Source of the DNA: Alistipes sp.
Lineage (GTDB): Bacteria; Bacteroidota; Bacteroidia; Bacteroidales; Rikenellaceae
DNA length: 5,742 nucleotides
Reading direction: 5' to 3'
NCBI GenBank assembly: GCA_028691095.1
Contig: JAQUZZ010000111.1
Span: 1 to 5,742, forward strand
The translations under genes were made by a program, and so were the position numbers. This document shows positions 1 through 5,721 of this stretch, one piece after another. The first letter of the stretch is position 1, and the number at the start of each line of letters is the position of its first letter. The notes under the pieces were generated by a model. That model was not told the origin of the DNA, did no database searches, and was given only the letters and a program-made list of their open reading frames with translations.

Positions 1-443
1 GAGGCGGAAGATCCGGCTGAGGGCATCGAGAGGGTGTTGAAGTCGGCCATGCGGGTGTAGGCTACGCCCAAGGTGAAACTGGTGAGTGCCCCATCACCCT
101 GAAAGAGATTGAAGGCGACCCCCACATTCCCGATCACCCCTTTGGTCTTGGTGAAGTCGGTTTGACGATTCAGATAGTTGCTTTGGCTGGTGACCGAAGA
201 GACGGAGAGCGTGATTCCTACGTCCGATCCGCGGTACATTCCTAAACCCGCCGGGTTGATCGACATAGAGGCTAAGTCGGCACCCAATGAGGTGAAGGCT
301 CCTCCCAAGGCGGCACTACGTGCCGTACCGAAAGCGTAGTTGGTTTGCGAAAACCGCAATAAGTCTCCTGGGGTTTGAGCGGTTGCGGTCAGGGTAAGCA
401 AGGCTGCGGAGCAGCCCGTCAGCAGGTATTTGAATCGTTTCAT
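1..443 (-). CDS. OmpP1/FadL-like outer membrane protein, N-terminal part
   Basis: Translating the minus strand from the ATG at 443 gives 147 codons open to the window edge; the 3' end lies outside. Residues 1-22 form a Sec signal peptide: MKRFK, a hydrophobic core, then ATA before Q23. Cys11 sits inside the hydrophobic core and is not a lipobox. The mature N-terminus has a GTARSAALGGAFTSLGADL stretch (39-57) followed by SMSINPAGLGMYRGSD (59-74). This resembles the start of OMPP1/FadL/TodX-family barrels, where a 'TAR..GMGGAF.A..D..A...NPAGL' pattern is usual. The rest alternates polar and hydrophobic residues, as in beta-strands. Family members are outer membrane channels for hydrophobic substrates, but the substrate here is unknown. 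No Shine-Dalgarno precedes the ATG, and the upstream bases are A/T-rich. The gene lies 96 bases downstream of the lipoprotein gene on the same strand, with a terminator-like hairpin between them. The family call is good; the specific function is not known. Confidence 0.82.
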   Translation of the reverse strand, partial: MKRFKYLLTGCSAALLTLTATAQTPGDLLRFSQTNYAFGTARSAALGGAFTSLGADLASMSINPAGLGMYRGSDVGITLSVSSVTSQSNYLNRQTDFTKTKGVIGNVGVAFNLFQGDGALTSFTLGVAYTRMADFNTLSMPSAGSSA

Positions 444-472
444 ACCGTAGAAATTTTATCGTTGAGAAGATG

Positions 473-498
473 AAAAGGGGAGAAGGGGGCTTCTCCCC
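473..498 (-). terminator. Intrinsic terminator after the lipoprotein gene
   Basis: On the minus strand, GGGGAGAAG and CTTCTCCCC form a perfect 9-base-pair stem around a CCCC loop, followed at once by TTTTCA. It lies 42 bases after the lipoprotein stop codon. Its downstream arm ends only 33 bases before the ATG of the outer membrane protein gene, so it may act as a partial terminator or as an mRNA-stabilising hairpin between two co-transcribed genes. Confidence 0.75.
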
Positions 499-539
499 GC
501 TATATTTCGGATCACAAAAGAGACCTTAGAGGGCGAAAC

Positions 540-1958
540 TTATCGACGGTAACCTCCGGCACTGCCTCCGCCTCCGGTCGATCCACCACTGCTACTGCCA
601 CCTCCGCTGAAGCCGCCGCCACCACCGAAGCTACTACTTCCGCCGAAGCTGCTGCTCCCTCCGCTGAAACTGCTTCGACTGCTGTTGTTGTAACTCGAAG
701 AGCCCGAAGAACTCGAAGAACTCGAAGAGGAGGACGAAGAGCTGCTTCCGCGACGATAGGAGCTGCTGGAGCTGCCCGAAGAGGAGTTGGAGTATCCGCT
801 ATTGTTGTATGACGAGCTTCCGGTCGAGGAGCTACTGCTGGCAGAGGAACTTCCGCTCCCGGCTGTGGTCGATCGACGATAGCTGTTGTTGCTGCTCGAC
901 GCGGCGGACGAGGAGCTGCTGCTGTTGCCCTTCGACGCGGTGCTGCTTCCCGAGGAGTTGCTGACGCTGGATCCGGCACGACGGTAGGATCCGGAGACGC
1001 TCTGCGAAGAGGTCGTATTGTTTTTGTTCCCGCTCTGCGAGGTGCTTCCCGTGTAGCTCTCTCCGCGACGATAGGAGGAGGAGCCGCTGCCGCCCCCTGC
1101 ATAGGAGGGACGTACGACGTTGCCCGAGGTGTTGCGCGGCCGGCCGTAGACCGTGTTCTTCGGATTGTATTTGTGGTAGTAAGGATCATGATACCCATAG
1201 TAGGGAGGGTAGTAGCCTCCACCGTGATGGGGAGGATAGGGAGGATACCATCCACCGTAACCCCAATAGTTCCAACCATAGTTCCAGCCGTAATTCCAAC
1301 TGCTGTTCCAACCGTAGTTCCAACCCCACGGATCATAACCCCAGCCGTAGTTCCAGCTCCAATAGGGCGAGCCGCTCCACCACCAAGCGTTATTCCAACT
1401 CCATGAGGGATAACCCCAGCCCCAGTATCCGAGTCCCAAGTTGATGTTCACCGAAGAGCCTCCCCAGTCGCCAAAGAACGACGAGATGTATTTCGGTTCC
1501 ACCCAAACCTGATCCCCGACCACCATGACGTTGTAGAAAGCAGGGTCGTATGCCGAGGCATAACGTCCCTCGGTGCTCTGGGCTGCATTTTGATAGCTTG
1601 ATGCGGTGTTGTAGCTGGGTGAGTTGAGCCCACGCAGCCGTCGTTCATAGGAGTCTTCGTAGCTATCGGAGAGCACGCTGCTGTAAGAGGCCTCATTTTG
1701 TTCGGCTTCGCGTGCAGCGACCTCACGAGCCACGGCCTCTTGGCGTGCACGCTCTGCCTCTTCGGCGGCTTGTTGTGCGGCGATGCGATCGGCCTGCCGC
1801 TGTGCGCTGGCGACCGCAATGGCCGAGCGATTATGGGGAGCATAGAGATCATCATCGGCCGTGATCGATCGGCTGCTGTACACCGTGGCGCTGCATCCTC
1901 CCAAGGCGAAGAGAAGCAGAAGTCCTCCCAGGAGGGAATTTCGTTCTGTGCGTTTCAT
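540..1958 (-). CDS. Low-complexity Trp/Tyr/Gly- and Ser-rich lipoprotein
   Basis: This 472-residue protein has a lipoprotein signal: MKR, a hydrophobic core, and the lipobox LGGC with Cys22 as the lipidated residue. Its sections, in order, are: a short polar linker; an Ala/Glu/Arg/Gln-rich segment (about 44-90) likely to be a long helix or coiled coil; a more ordinary segment (about 136-166) containing YNVMVVGDQVWVEPKYISSF; an aromatic Trp/Tyr/Gly/Asn/Pro-rich segment (about 176-262) with WNYG repeats; and a Ser/Gly-rich tail (about 284-472) with a run of 14 serines (405-418) and five YRR motifs, the last being the C-terminus. I know of similar uncharacterised Bacteroidota lipoproteins but no established function. 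A surface-exposed or periplasmic structural or adhesive role is only inference. The ATG at 1958 places the signal peptide correctly. No Shine-Dalgarno is present. The gene is divergent from proS. Confidence 0.85.
   Translation of the reverse strand: MKRTERNSLLGGLLLLFALGGCSATVYSSRSITADDDLYAPHNRSAIAVASAQRQADRIAAQQAAEEAERARQEAVAREVAAREAEQNEASYSSVLSDSYEDSYERRLRGLNSPSYNTASSYQNAAQSTEGRYASAYDPAFYNVMVVGDQVWVEPKYISSFFGDWGGSSVNINLGLGYWGWGYPSWSWNNAWWWSGSPYWSWNYGWGYDPWGWNYGWNSSWNYGWNYGWNYWGYGGWYPPYPPHHGGGYYPPYYGYHDPYYHKYNPKNTVYGRPRNTSGNVVRPSYAGGGSGSSSYRRGESYTGSTSQSGNKNNTTSSQSVSGSYRRAGSSVSNSSGSSTASKGNSSSSSSAASSSNNSYRRSTTAGSGSSSASSSSSTGSSSYNNSGYSNSSSGSSSSSYRRGSSSSSSSSSSSSSSGSSSYNNSSRSSFSGGSSSFGGSSSFGGGGGFSGGGSSSGGSTGGGGSAGGYRR
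543..1109 (-). repeat. Ser/Gly-rich tail with five YRR motifs
   Basis: Codons 284-472 of the lipoprotein encode a Ser/Gly/Asn tail punctuated by Tyr-Arg-Arg at residues 296, 325, 360, 401 and 470 (DNA 1065-1073, 978-986, 873-881, 750-758, 543-551). The codons differ between copies (TATCGTCGC, TACCGTCGT, TATCGTCGA, TATCGTCGC, TACCGTCGA), while the amino acids do not. Around 692-728 the 9-base unit ACTCGAAGA (plus strand) occurs three times, the last two in tandem, which makes the serine run a possible site of length variation by slippage. Confidence 0.75.
1266..1355 (-). repeat. WNYG repeats in the lipoprotein
   Basis: Residues 202-231 of the lipoprotein contain WNYG at 202, 213, 221 and 225, and WNY at 229. 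The 221-231 part is an exact 4-residue tandem. In DNA this appears as a degenerate 12-base repeat (TGGAACTACGGT and close variants on the minus strand). Aromatic/Gly/Asn tandems of this kind occur in extracellular structural and adhesive proteins, but no ligand can be named. Confidence 0.7.
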
Positions 1959-1980
1959 GGCATTCGAGTTTTAGGAGTCC

Positions 1981-2004
1981 GGATCTTGACGAAGCGTCGG
2001 ATCC
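1981..2004 (-). promoter_or_regulatory. Hairpin in the lipoprotein 5' leader
   Basis: In the minus-strand transcript, GGATC pairs with GATCC and the inner GACG pairs with CGTC, with a CTT loop and a small internal bulge. The structure sits 23 bases before the lipoprotein ATG. It could affect mRNA stability or translation; no known riboswitch or protein-binding element was recognised. Confidence 0.4.
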
Positions 2005-2168
2005 GATACCTTATATTATATATAACGAAAATCGTTCCTAAAAGTTGCAGCGTGATGCCTCTTTGAGAAGGTTCCCGTCATAAAATCAAGATGCGAGAAA
2101 ATGGGAGGGATGTTGCATGGCGTATGAAATTTCGTGGAGCATCCTCAGGCTCGATCGCTTCTTTAGGT

Positions 2169-2205
2169 CAAAGGTACTTAATTTTTATAAAAGTGAGGAA
2201 AAAAC
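2169..2205 (-). promoter_or_regulatory. Leftward promoter for the lipoprotein gene
   Basis: The minus strand carries TACCTTTG at 2176-2169, an exact match to the Bacteroidota -7 box TAnnTTTG. The -33 region is only a T-run (about 2199-2204) at slightly long spacing, so that half is weak. Transcription would begin near 2164 and give a leader of about 200 bases before the ATG at 1958. A second AT-rich patch (2011-2023, TATATATAAT on the minus strand) lies closer to the gene, but it resembles the E. coli rather than the Bacteroidota consensus. Confidence 0.55.
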
Positions 2206-2215
2206 AGTACCTTTG
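2183..2215 (+). promoter_or_regulatory. Rightward promoter for proS
   Basis: The -7 box TACCTTTG at 2208-2215 matches the Bacteroidota consensus TAnnTTTG exactly. A TTTT at 2183-2186, 21 bases upstream, stands in for the -33 TTTG. The start of transcription is expected near 2221, giving a leader of about 105 bases before the proS ATG. Confidence 0.65.
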
Positions 2216-2223
2216 TAGAACTT

Positions 2224-2231
2224 GGAGGAGG
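2224..2231 (+). promoter_or_regulatory. Strong Shine-Dalgarno of the proS leader ORF
   Basis: GGAGGAGG lies 7 bases before the ATG at 2239, close to the predicted 5' end of the transcript. It is the only strong Shine-Dalgarno found before any start codon in this window; the four protein genes have none. In Bacteroidota the anti-Shine-Dalgarno end of 16S rRNA is known to be largely sequestered on the ribosome, so a strong site here suggests a special role or could be coincidence. Confidence 0.45.
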
Positions 2232-2268
2232 AAAATCAATGCCTCACGATATGAGGTCTTACTCCTCC
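2224..2268 (+). promoter_or_regulatory. Nested hairpin in the proS leader
   Basis: GGAGGAG (2224-2230) can pair with CTCCTCC (2262-2268). Inside this, CCTCA (2242-2246) pairs with TGAGG (2252-2256) around a CGATA loop. The outer stem would hide the Shine-Dalgarno of the leader ORF, and its 3' arm lies within that ORF, so a ribosome translating the ORF would melt it. No T-box motif (AGGGTGGNACCGCG) is present, which fits a non-Firmicutes genome. Confidence 0.5.
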
Positions 2269-2280
2269 CCAGACAGCTAA
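2239..2280 (+). CDS. Candidate leader peptide upstream of proS
   Basis: This 13-codon ORF (MPHDMRSYSSPDS, TAA stop at 2278-2280) begins 7 bases after GGAGGAGG and ends 45 bases before the proS ATG. Two of its 13 codons are proline (CCT at position 2, CCA at position 11), the amino acid charged by the downstream enzyme. A hairpin overlaps its ribosome binding site and coding sequence. This suggests a translation-coupled leader in which ribosome progress affects folding. However, the proline codons are not adjacent, no clear terminator lies between the ORF and proS, and such a short ORF can occur by chance. It is not a known annotated family. Confidence 0.3.
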   Translation: MPHDMRSYSSPDS

Positions 2281-2325
2281 CAATGCACACGGTGCTTAAT
2301 TTTCAAAGATCCAAGAGATTGTAAT

Positions 2326-3810
2326 ATGGCAAAAGAGTTGAAAGAACTGACCTCCCGGGAGGAGAATTATTCCCAATGGTATAACGACCTGGTGGTGAAA
2401 GCAGGATTGGCCGAGAGTTCGGCCGTTCGAGGATGTATGGTCATCAAACCCTATGGATATGCCATTTGGGAGAAGATGCAGCGCGCTCTCGATCAGATGT
2501 TCAAGGATACGGGACACGAAAATGCCTATTTCCCGATTTTTATCCCCAAATCATTCTTCAGCAAAGAGGCGCATCACGTCGAGGGTTTTGCCAAGGAGTG
2601 TGCCGTGGTGACCCACTACCGATTGAAAAACGACCCGAACGGAAAGGGCGTGGTCGTCGATCCGGATGCCAAGTTGGAGGAGGAGCTGATCGTGCGCCCC
2701 ACCTCCGAGACCATCATCTGGAATACCTATAAAAACTGGATTCACTCCTATCGGGATCTGCCGATTCTCTGCAACCAATGGGCCAATGTCGTGCGCTGGG
2801 AGATGCGTACGCGTCTGTTCCTTCGTACAGCCGAATTTCTCTGGCAGGAGGGGCACACTGCGCATGAGACACGTGAGGAGGCGATGGCTGAGGCACAGAA
2901 GATGATCGGGGTTTACAAGAACTTTGCCGAGGAGTGGATGAGCCTGCCGGTGATCGTGGGTCACAAGAGCGACAGCGAACGTTTTGCCGGTGCCGACGAC
3001 ACCTTGACCATCGAGGCGTTGATGCAGGACGGAAAGGCTCTCCAGAGCGGAACCTCCCACTTCTTGGGACAGAACTTTGCCAAAGCCTTTGACGTGCAGT
3101 TTGCCAATCGGGAAGGAAAGTTGGATTATGTATGGGCCACCTCTTGGGGTGTGTCGACCCGTTTGATGGGGGCGCTGATTATGGCTCACTCCGACAACAA
3201 CGGGCTGGTGCTGCCTCCGAAATTGGCTCCGATACAGGTTGTGATGATTCCTATATATAAAGGTGCGGAAGAGTTGGCTCAGATGACCGAGCGACTGGAG
3301 ACGATTGCCGCGGAGCTCAAGCAACGGGGCATCAGCGTCAAGATCGATACCCGGGACAATGTGCGGACGGGATTCAAGTTCGCCGAGTATGAACTCAAGG
3401 GGGTGCCGGTGCGTTTGGCAATGGGCCCTCGCGATCTGGCCGGAGGTACGATCGAACTGGTGCGTCGCGATACGCTGGAGAAGGAGACCGTTCCTCAGGA
3501 GGGATTGGTTGAGGAGGTCGAGCGGATGTTGGCGGAGATGCAACATGCGATCTTTGAAAAAGCACGAGCCTTCCGCGATCGGATGATTACACGCGTCGAG
3601 AGCTACGAGGAGTTCAAACGGGTGCTGGACGATAAGGGTGGATTTATCTTGGCCCACTGGGATGGAACCCCCGAAACCGAAGAGTTGATCAAGAATGAGA
3701 CGAAGGCCACCATTCGCTGTATCCCCGTGGATGCACCCGAGGAGGAGGGCGTCTGCATGATCAGTGGCAAACCTTCGCATCGTCGCGTTCTCTTTGCACG
3801 GAGTTACTAA
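2326..3810 (+). CDS. proS: Prolyl-tRNA synthetase, short (archaeal/eukaryotic-like) type
   Basis: This cytoplasmic class II enzyme charges tRNA-Pro with proline using ATP. The length of 494 residues fits the short ProRS type, which lacks the insertion editing domain of the E. coli form. Visible features: the motif 1 region ending in [11 protein letters not shown] (66-76); the RPTSE signature (124-128); motif 2, with RWEMRTR (157-163) and the following [10 protein letters not shown] (171-180); and motif 3, [16 protein letters not shown] (275-290) with Arg279. These are followed by an HGTP-type anticodon-binding domain (about 302-400) and the ProRS C-terminal domain (about 420-494), which contains Cys465 and Cys477 and ends in the conserved terminal tyrosine (FARSY). 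The ATG at 2326 gives the usual N-terminus ([22 protein letters not shown]) and has no Shine-Dalgarno. The gene has its own promoter and terminator, so it appears monocistronic. Without a cis editing domain, mischarged Ala-tRNA-Pro would need a separate trans-editing factor. Confidence 0.97.
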   Translation: MAKELKELTSREENYSQWYNDLVVKAGLAESSAVRGCMVIKPYGYAIWEKMQRALDQMFKDTGHENAYFPIFIPKSFFSKEAHHVEGFAKECAVVTHYRLKNDPNGKGVVVDPDAKLEEELIVRPTSETIIWNTYKNWIHSYRDLPILCNQWANVVRWEMRTRLFLRTAEFLWQEGHTAHETREEAMAEAQKMIGVYKNFAEEWMSLPVIVGHKSDSERFAGADDTLTIEALMQDGKALQSGTSHFLGQNFAKAFDVQFANREGKLDYVWATSWGVSTRLMGALIMAHSDNNGLVLPPKLAPIQVVMIPIYKGAEELAQMTERLETIAAELKQRGISVKIDTRDNVRTGFKFAEYELKGVPVRLAMGPRDLAGGTIELVRRDTLEKETVPQEGLVEEVERMLAEMQHAIFEKARAFRDRMITRVESYEEFKRVLDDKGGFILAHWDGTPETEELIKNETKATIRCIPVDAPEEEGVCMISGKPSHRRVLFARSY

Positions 3811-3832
3811 GCATACAGATACTTTATATCCG

Positions 3833-3869
3833 GGGGAGACGGTTCGTAGGAGCCGTCTCCCCTTTGGTT
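3833..3869 (+). terminator. Intrinsic terminator of proS
   Basis: GGGGAGACGG (3833-3842) pairs perfectly with CCGTCTCCCC (3853-3862). The stem extends inward through TTC/GAG (one G-U pair) to a GTAG loop, giving 13 base pairs. It is followed by TTTGGTTT, and begins 22 bases after the proS stop codon. Confidence 0.88.
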
Positions 3870-4118
3870 TGTAGGGACGAAGCTGCATCGGTGTGGATCC
3901 GCATGACGGATTCGTCGTAGGAAGGGTGTAAAAAATCCTGAAATGTTCAGAGAACAAGTGGAGATTATGCCTATCTTTAACATGAATTCGATCTAAGAAT
4001 AGGTATTAGCAAGTAACGTAGCTGTATATATAAGGCATATACCAAGGCCAAAGGGCTCAATCATTCTAAAGATCTTATATCGAACTTGGGTTAATCCTCC
4101 TTCCTAAAATGAATACGT
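3870..4118. other. Intergenic region with no recognised gene
   Basis: Between the proS terminator and the next gene I see no convincing ORF or RNA gene. There are short inverted repeats: GACGAA/TTCGTC (3876-3881 / 3911-3916) and GTATAT/ATATAC (4024-4029 / 4037-4042). The best promoter-like string is TATCTTTA (3972-3979), one base off TAnnTTTG and without a clear -33 box. A promoter for the beta-propeller gene probably lies here but cannot be placed securely. Confidence 0.5.
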
Positions 4119-5270
4119 ATGAGATTTGAGATGAAGAATCTAATATGGAGTGTAGCCCTGCTCTTTGTCGTGGGCTGCACTCCGAAGGGGTCGGTGGAGG
4201 CACCGGAGATTCCTTGCGTGAAGGTGGAGATCCCGTCGATGCGAATCGGTGCGTGCGATTCGCTCTTCGGTGCGGCGCGGGTGGTGGTGCTGGAGACCAC
4301 CTCGGAATCTCTTCTGGAGCAGATTACAAAGGTGGTGGTGAGACAAGGAAAACTCTTTGTGCTGGATGCGGCGTCGGATCGCATCTGTGTCTTCGATACG
4401 ACGGGTCGGTTTATCCGGTCGATCTTTCGGCGCGGGCGAGCTGCCGGAGAGTATGACGGCTTGAGTGATTTTTGTCTGGATCCTCATACCGGAGCAATGA
4501 TTTTGTATGCAGATCGGCCGAACAAGCTGATCTATCTCGATGCGGAGGGCTCTTTCCTTCGCGAGGTAAAACTCGCTCCCGGCCTCTTCTATGAGGTGGC
4601 GTGTCGCGACACGTTGCTCTATGGCGTGAATTGTGAAGCCATGGATGCAGAGCATGCTGTGAGTGTACTGGAGGTGCAGACCGGTGCGGAGCGGTCGCGG
4701 GTGAAACTGGCGCAACGGATTCCGTGTGCCACCTTTGGCGTCGGCCGTCTGGCACTGAATAGTCAGCATCTGAATTTTACGTGTCGCTACAACGATACCC
4801 TCTATCGAATGGAGGGCGAAAAGGCGCTGCCATGGATGGTGTTTGACTACGGAGCGTCGACTTTCCCCTCTCGTTGGTTCCGAGAGCCTCCCTCCGAGAG
4901 AGCGTTGCAGGAGTCGATGACCCAACATAATACGATCTTTACGACACTGAATGTGACCGAAAATGACTCCTTGGTCTGCTTTACGACCAATCTGTCGGGG
5001 ATGGGAATCCTGCATAAGGCCGATCTTACGGCAACTTATTTTACGCTGCTTTGCGACCGAACCCTCCATTTGATGCTGCATCGCATGATTCCCGTTGAGT
5101 CTGTGGAATCGGAATCCTCCGCGGTGGTGGGCTTTCAACAGACCCTTTCGCAACTTAAAATGGTTGCCGCATCCCCGCAATCGAAGATTCCGGCTCCTTT
5201 GTCTACCCTGATTTCGGCGCTTCCGGAGGATAATAATCCGGTTTTGTTCCTCTATGGGATGGCCGAGTGA
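4119..5270 (+). CDS. Six-bladed beta-propeller lipoprotein (BF3164-like)
   Basis: The 383-residue product starts with a lipoprotein signal: MKNLIWSVALLFVVGC, with Cys20 as the lipidated residue. The body has NHL-like blade repeats. The clearest covers LFVLDAASDRICVFDTTGRF (79-98), RRGRAAGEYDGLSDFCLD (104-121), then IYLDAEGSFLREVKL (138-152). This matches the pattern 'LfVlD....ri.vFd..G.fir.i.r.GrGpGEY....df..d' of the Bacteroidota six-bladed beta-propeller (BF3164/DUF4934-type) proteins. The C-terminus NPVLFLYGM also fits. These proteins are abundant lipoproteins in gut Bacteroidota and their ligands are unknown. The ATG at 4131 (residue 5) is an equally good start and gives a more typical signal peptide; neither start has a Shine-Dalgarno. 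The gene seems to stand alone, with terminators or promoters on both sides rather than close neighbours. Confidence 0.85.
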   Translation: MRFEMKNLIWSVALLFVVGCTPKGSVEAPEIPCVKVEIPSMRIGACDSLFGAARVVVLETTSESLLEQITKVVVRQGKLFVLDAASDRICVFDTTGRFIRSIFRRGRAAGEYDGLSDFCLDPHTGAMILYADRPNKLIYLDAEGSFLREVKLAPGLFYEVACRDTLLYGVNCEAMDAEHAVSVLEVQTGAERSRVKLAQRIPCATFGVGRLALNSQHLNFTCRYNDTLYRMEGEKALPWMVFDYGASTFPSRWFREPPSERALQESMTQHNTIFTTLNVTENDSLVCFTTNLSGMGILHKADLTATYFTLLCDRTLHLMLHRMIPVESVESESSAVVGFQQTLSQLKMVAASPQSKIPAPLSTLISALPEDNNPVLFLYGMAE

Positions 5271-5327
5271 GCCGAAATCGAGGCGATATGCGAACAAACT
5301 CGTACAATTTCACGCTATGTTTTGCCG

Positions 5328-5353
5328 AAATCCGATCCCCCGGATTTGGGATC
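5328..5353 (+). other. Possible H-type pseudoknot 3' of the beta-propeller gene
   Basis: Two interleaved inverted repeats are present: AAATCCG (5328-5334) with CGGATTT (5341-5347), and GATCCC (5334-5339) with GGGATC (5348-5353). The order A-B-A'-B' allows either two alternative hairpins or an H-type pseudoknot. It lies 57 bases after the stop codon and has no following U-tract, so it is not an ordinary intrinsic terminator. Confidence 0.35.
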
Positions 5354-5485
5354 TTTGCCCTCAATGGCCTATAATCGCCCCTTGGGGGGTGGATAGCGGG
5401 GAATGAAGGGGTCGATCTTAAACAACTGACAGATAGGTTTGTGCTCTGTATAGACGAAAAATAATCAAAAATAACGACAGAAATA

Positions 5486-5518
5486 TTTGGAAAGACGGAA
5501 GGAAAAGCTCTATATTTG
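5486..5518 (+). promoter_or_regulatory. Tandem promoter 1
   Basis: TTTG at 5486-5489 and TATATTTG at 5511-5518 are separated by 21 bases and match the Bacteroidota sigma consensus exactly. The box is followed by CACCCGC, shared with the next two promoters. Confidence 0.82.
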
Positions 5519-5586
5519 CACCCGCTGAACGAGAGATACAGGGTTGAGCAGGGTTCTGAAAAGAGTTGAAAAAATTCAAACAAAGA

Positions 5587-5617
5587 TTTGGATGTTTAAA
5601 AATAATCCTTACCTTTG
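5587..5617 (+). promoter_or_regulatory. Tandem promoter 2
   Basis: TTTG (5587-5590), a 19-base spacer and TACCTTTG (5610-5617) make a full match to the Bacteroidota consensus. The A/T-rich stretch upstream (5560-5586) could serve as an UP-like element. The transcript would start in the CACCCGCAAAA stretch. Confidence 0.85.
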
Positions 5618-5689
5618 CACCCGCAAAACATCGGAGCGTTGAGGTTAGCGAGTGGTTCTGAAAATAGTTTGAAAATAATCTTCCAAAGA

Positions 5690-5721
5690 TTTGGATGTTT
5701 AAAAAACATTAATTACCTTTG
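5690..5721 (+). promoter_or_regulatory. Tandem promoter 3
   Basis: TTTG (5690-5693), a 20-base spacer and TACCTTTG (5714-5721) make a full consensus match, again preceded by an A/T-rich stretch and followed by CACCCGCAAAA. It is only 21 bases from the window edge, so the gene it serves is outside. Confidence 0.85.

Larger units (their letters stand above)
2169..2215. repeat. Perfect 10-base inverted repeat spanning two -7 boxes
   Basis: CAAAGGTACT (2169-2178) and AGTACCTTTG (2206-2215) are exact reverse complements, separated by 27 A/T-rich bases. Each arm contains a TACCTTTG -7 box on opposite strands, so the divergent promoters overlap symmetrically. Each promoter's -33 region lies inside the spacer next to the other promoter's -7 box. 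Binding of RNA polymerase to one side should exclude or impede the other. Confidence 0.75.

Noticed and set aside
512..1336. Minus-strand frame of 274 codons overlapping the lipoprotein gene
   Set aside because: Its Thr/Val/Gly and Ala/Pro/Arg runs are simply the WNYG and Ser repeats read in another frame.
2086..2142. Short minus-strand ORF of 18 codons in the lipoprotein leader
   Set aside because: It has no convincing Shine-Dalgarno, no informative codons and no link to the downstream product; it is expected by chance.
2285..2303. Short GCAC/GTGC hairpin followed by a T-rich stretch before proS, a possible attenuator
   Set aside because: A stem of four base pairs is too weak to terminate transcription; noted only as a part of the leader.
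2091..2324. Plus-strand ORF of 77 codons just before proS
   Set aside because: It runs through both divergent promoters and the predicted transcription start, and has no homology-like features or ribosome binding site.
2221..2325. T-box riboswitch upstream of proS
   Set aside because: There is no T-box sequence and no specifier-loop architecture, and the leader is too short.
2551..3957. Open frame of 468 codons antisense to proS
   Set aside because: It lies almost wholly opposite a secure gene, has no recognisable domain, and its His/Leu/Arg-rich composition is typical of the reverse complement of a real coding frame.
5223..5247. CCGGA/TCCGG inverted repeat followed by TTTTGTT near the end of the beta-propeller gene
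   Set aside because: It lies inside the coding region with only a five-base-pair stem and a large loop, so it is not a credible terminator.
4140..5297. Open frame of 385 codons antisense to the beta-propeller gene
   Set aside because: Same reasoning: a codon-bias shadow, with no signal peptide or known motif, whereas the sense frame has a lipobox and propeller repeats.
5210..5332. Three copies of the 9-mer GCCGAAATC (one inverted at 5210-5218, two direct at 5271-5279 and 5324-5332)
   Set aside because: Short and partly inside coding sequence, with no regular spacing; probably chance.
5203..5583. Minus-strand ORF of 126 codons at the right end
   Set aside because: It overlaps the end of the beta-propeller gene and two tandem promoters, and its composition is not protein-like.
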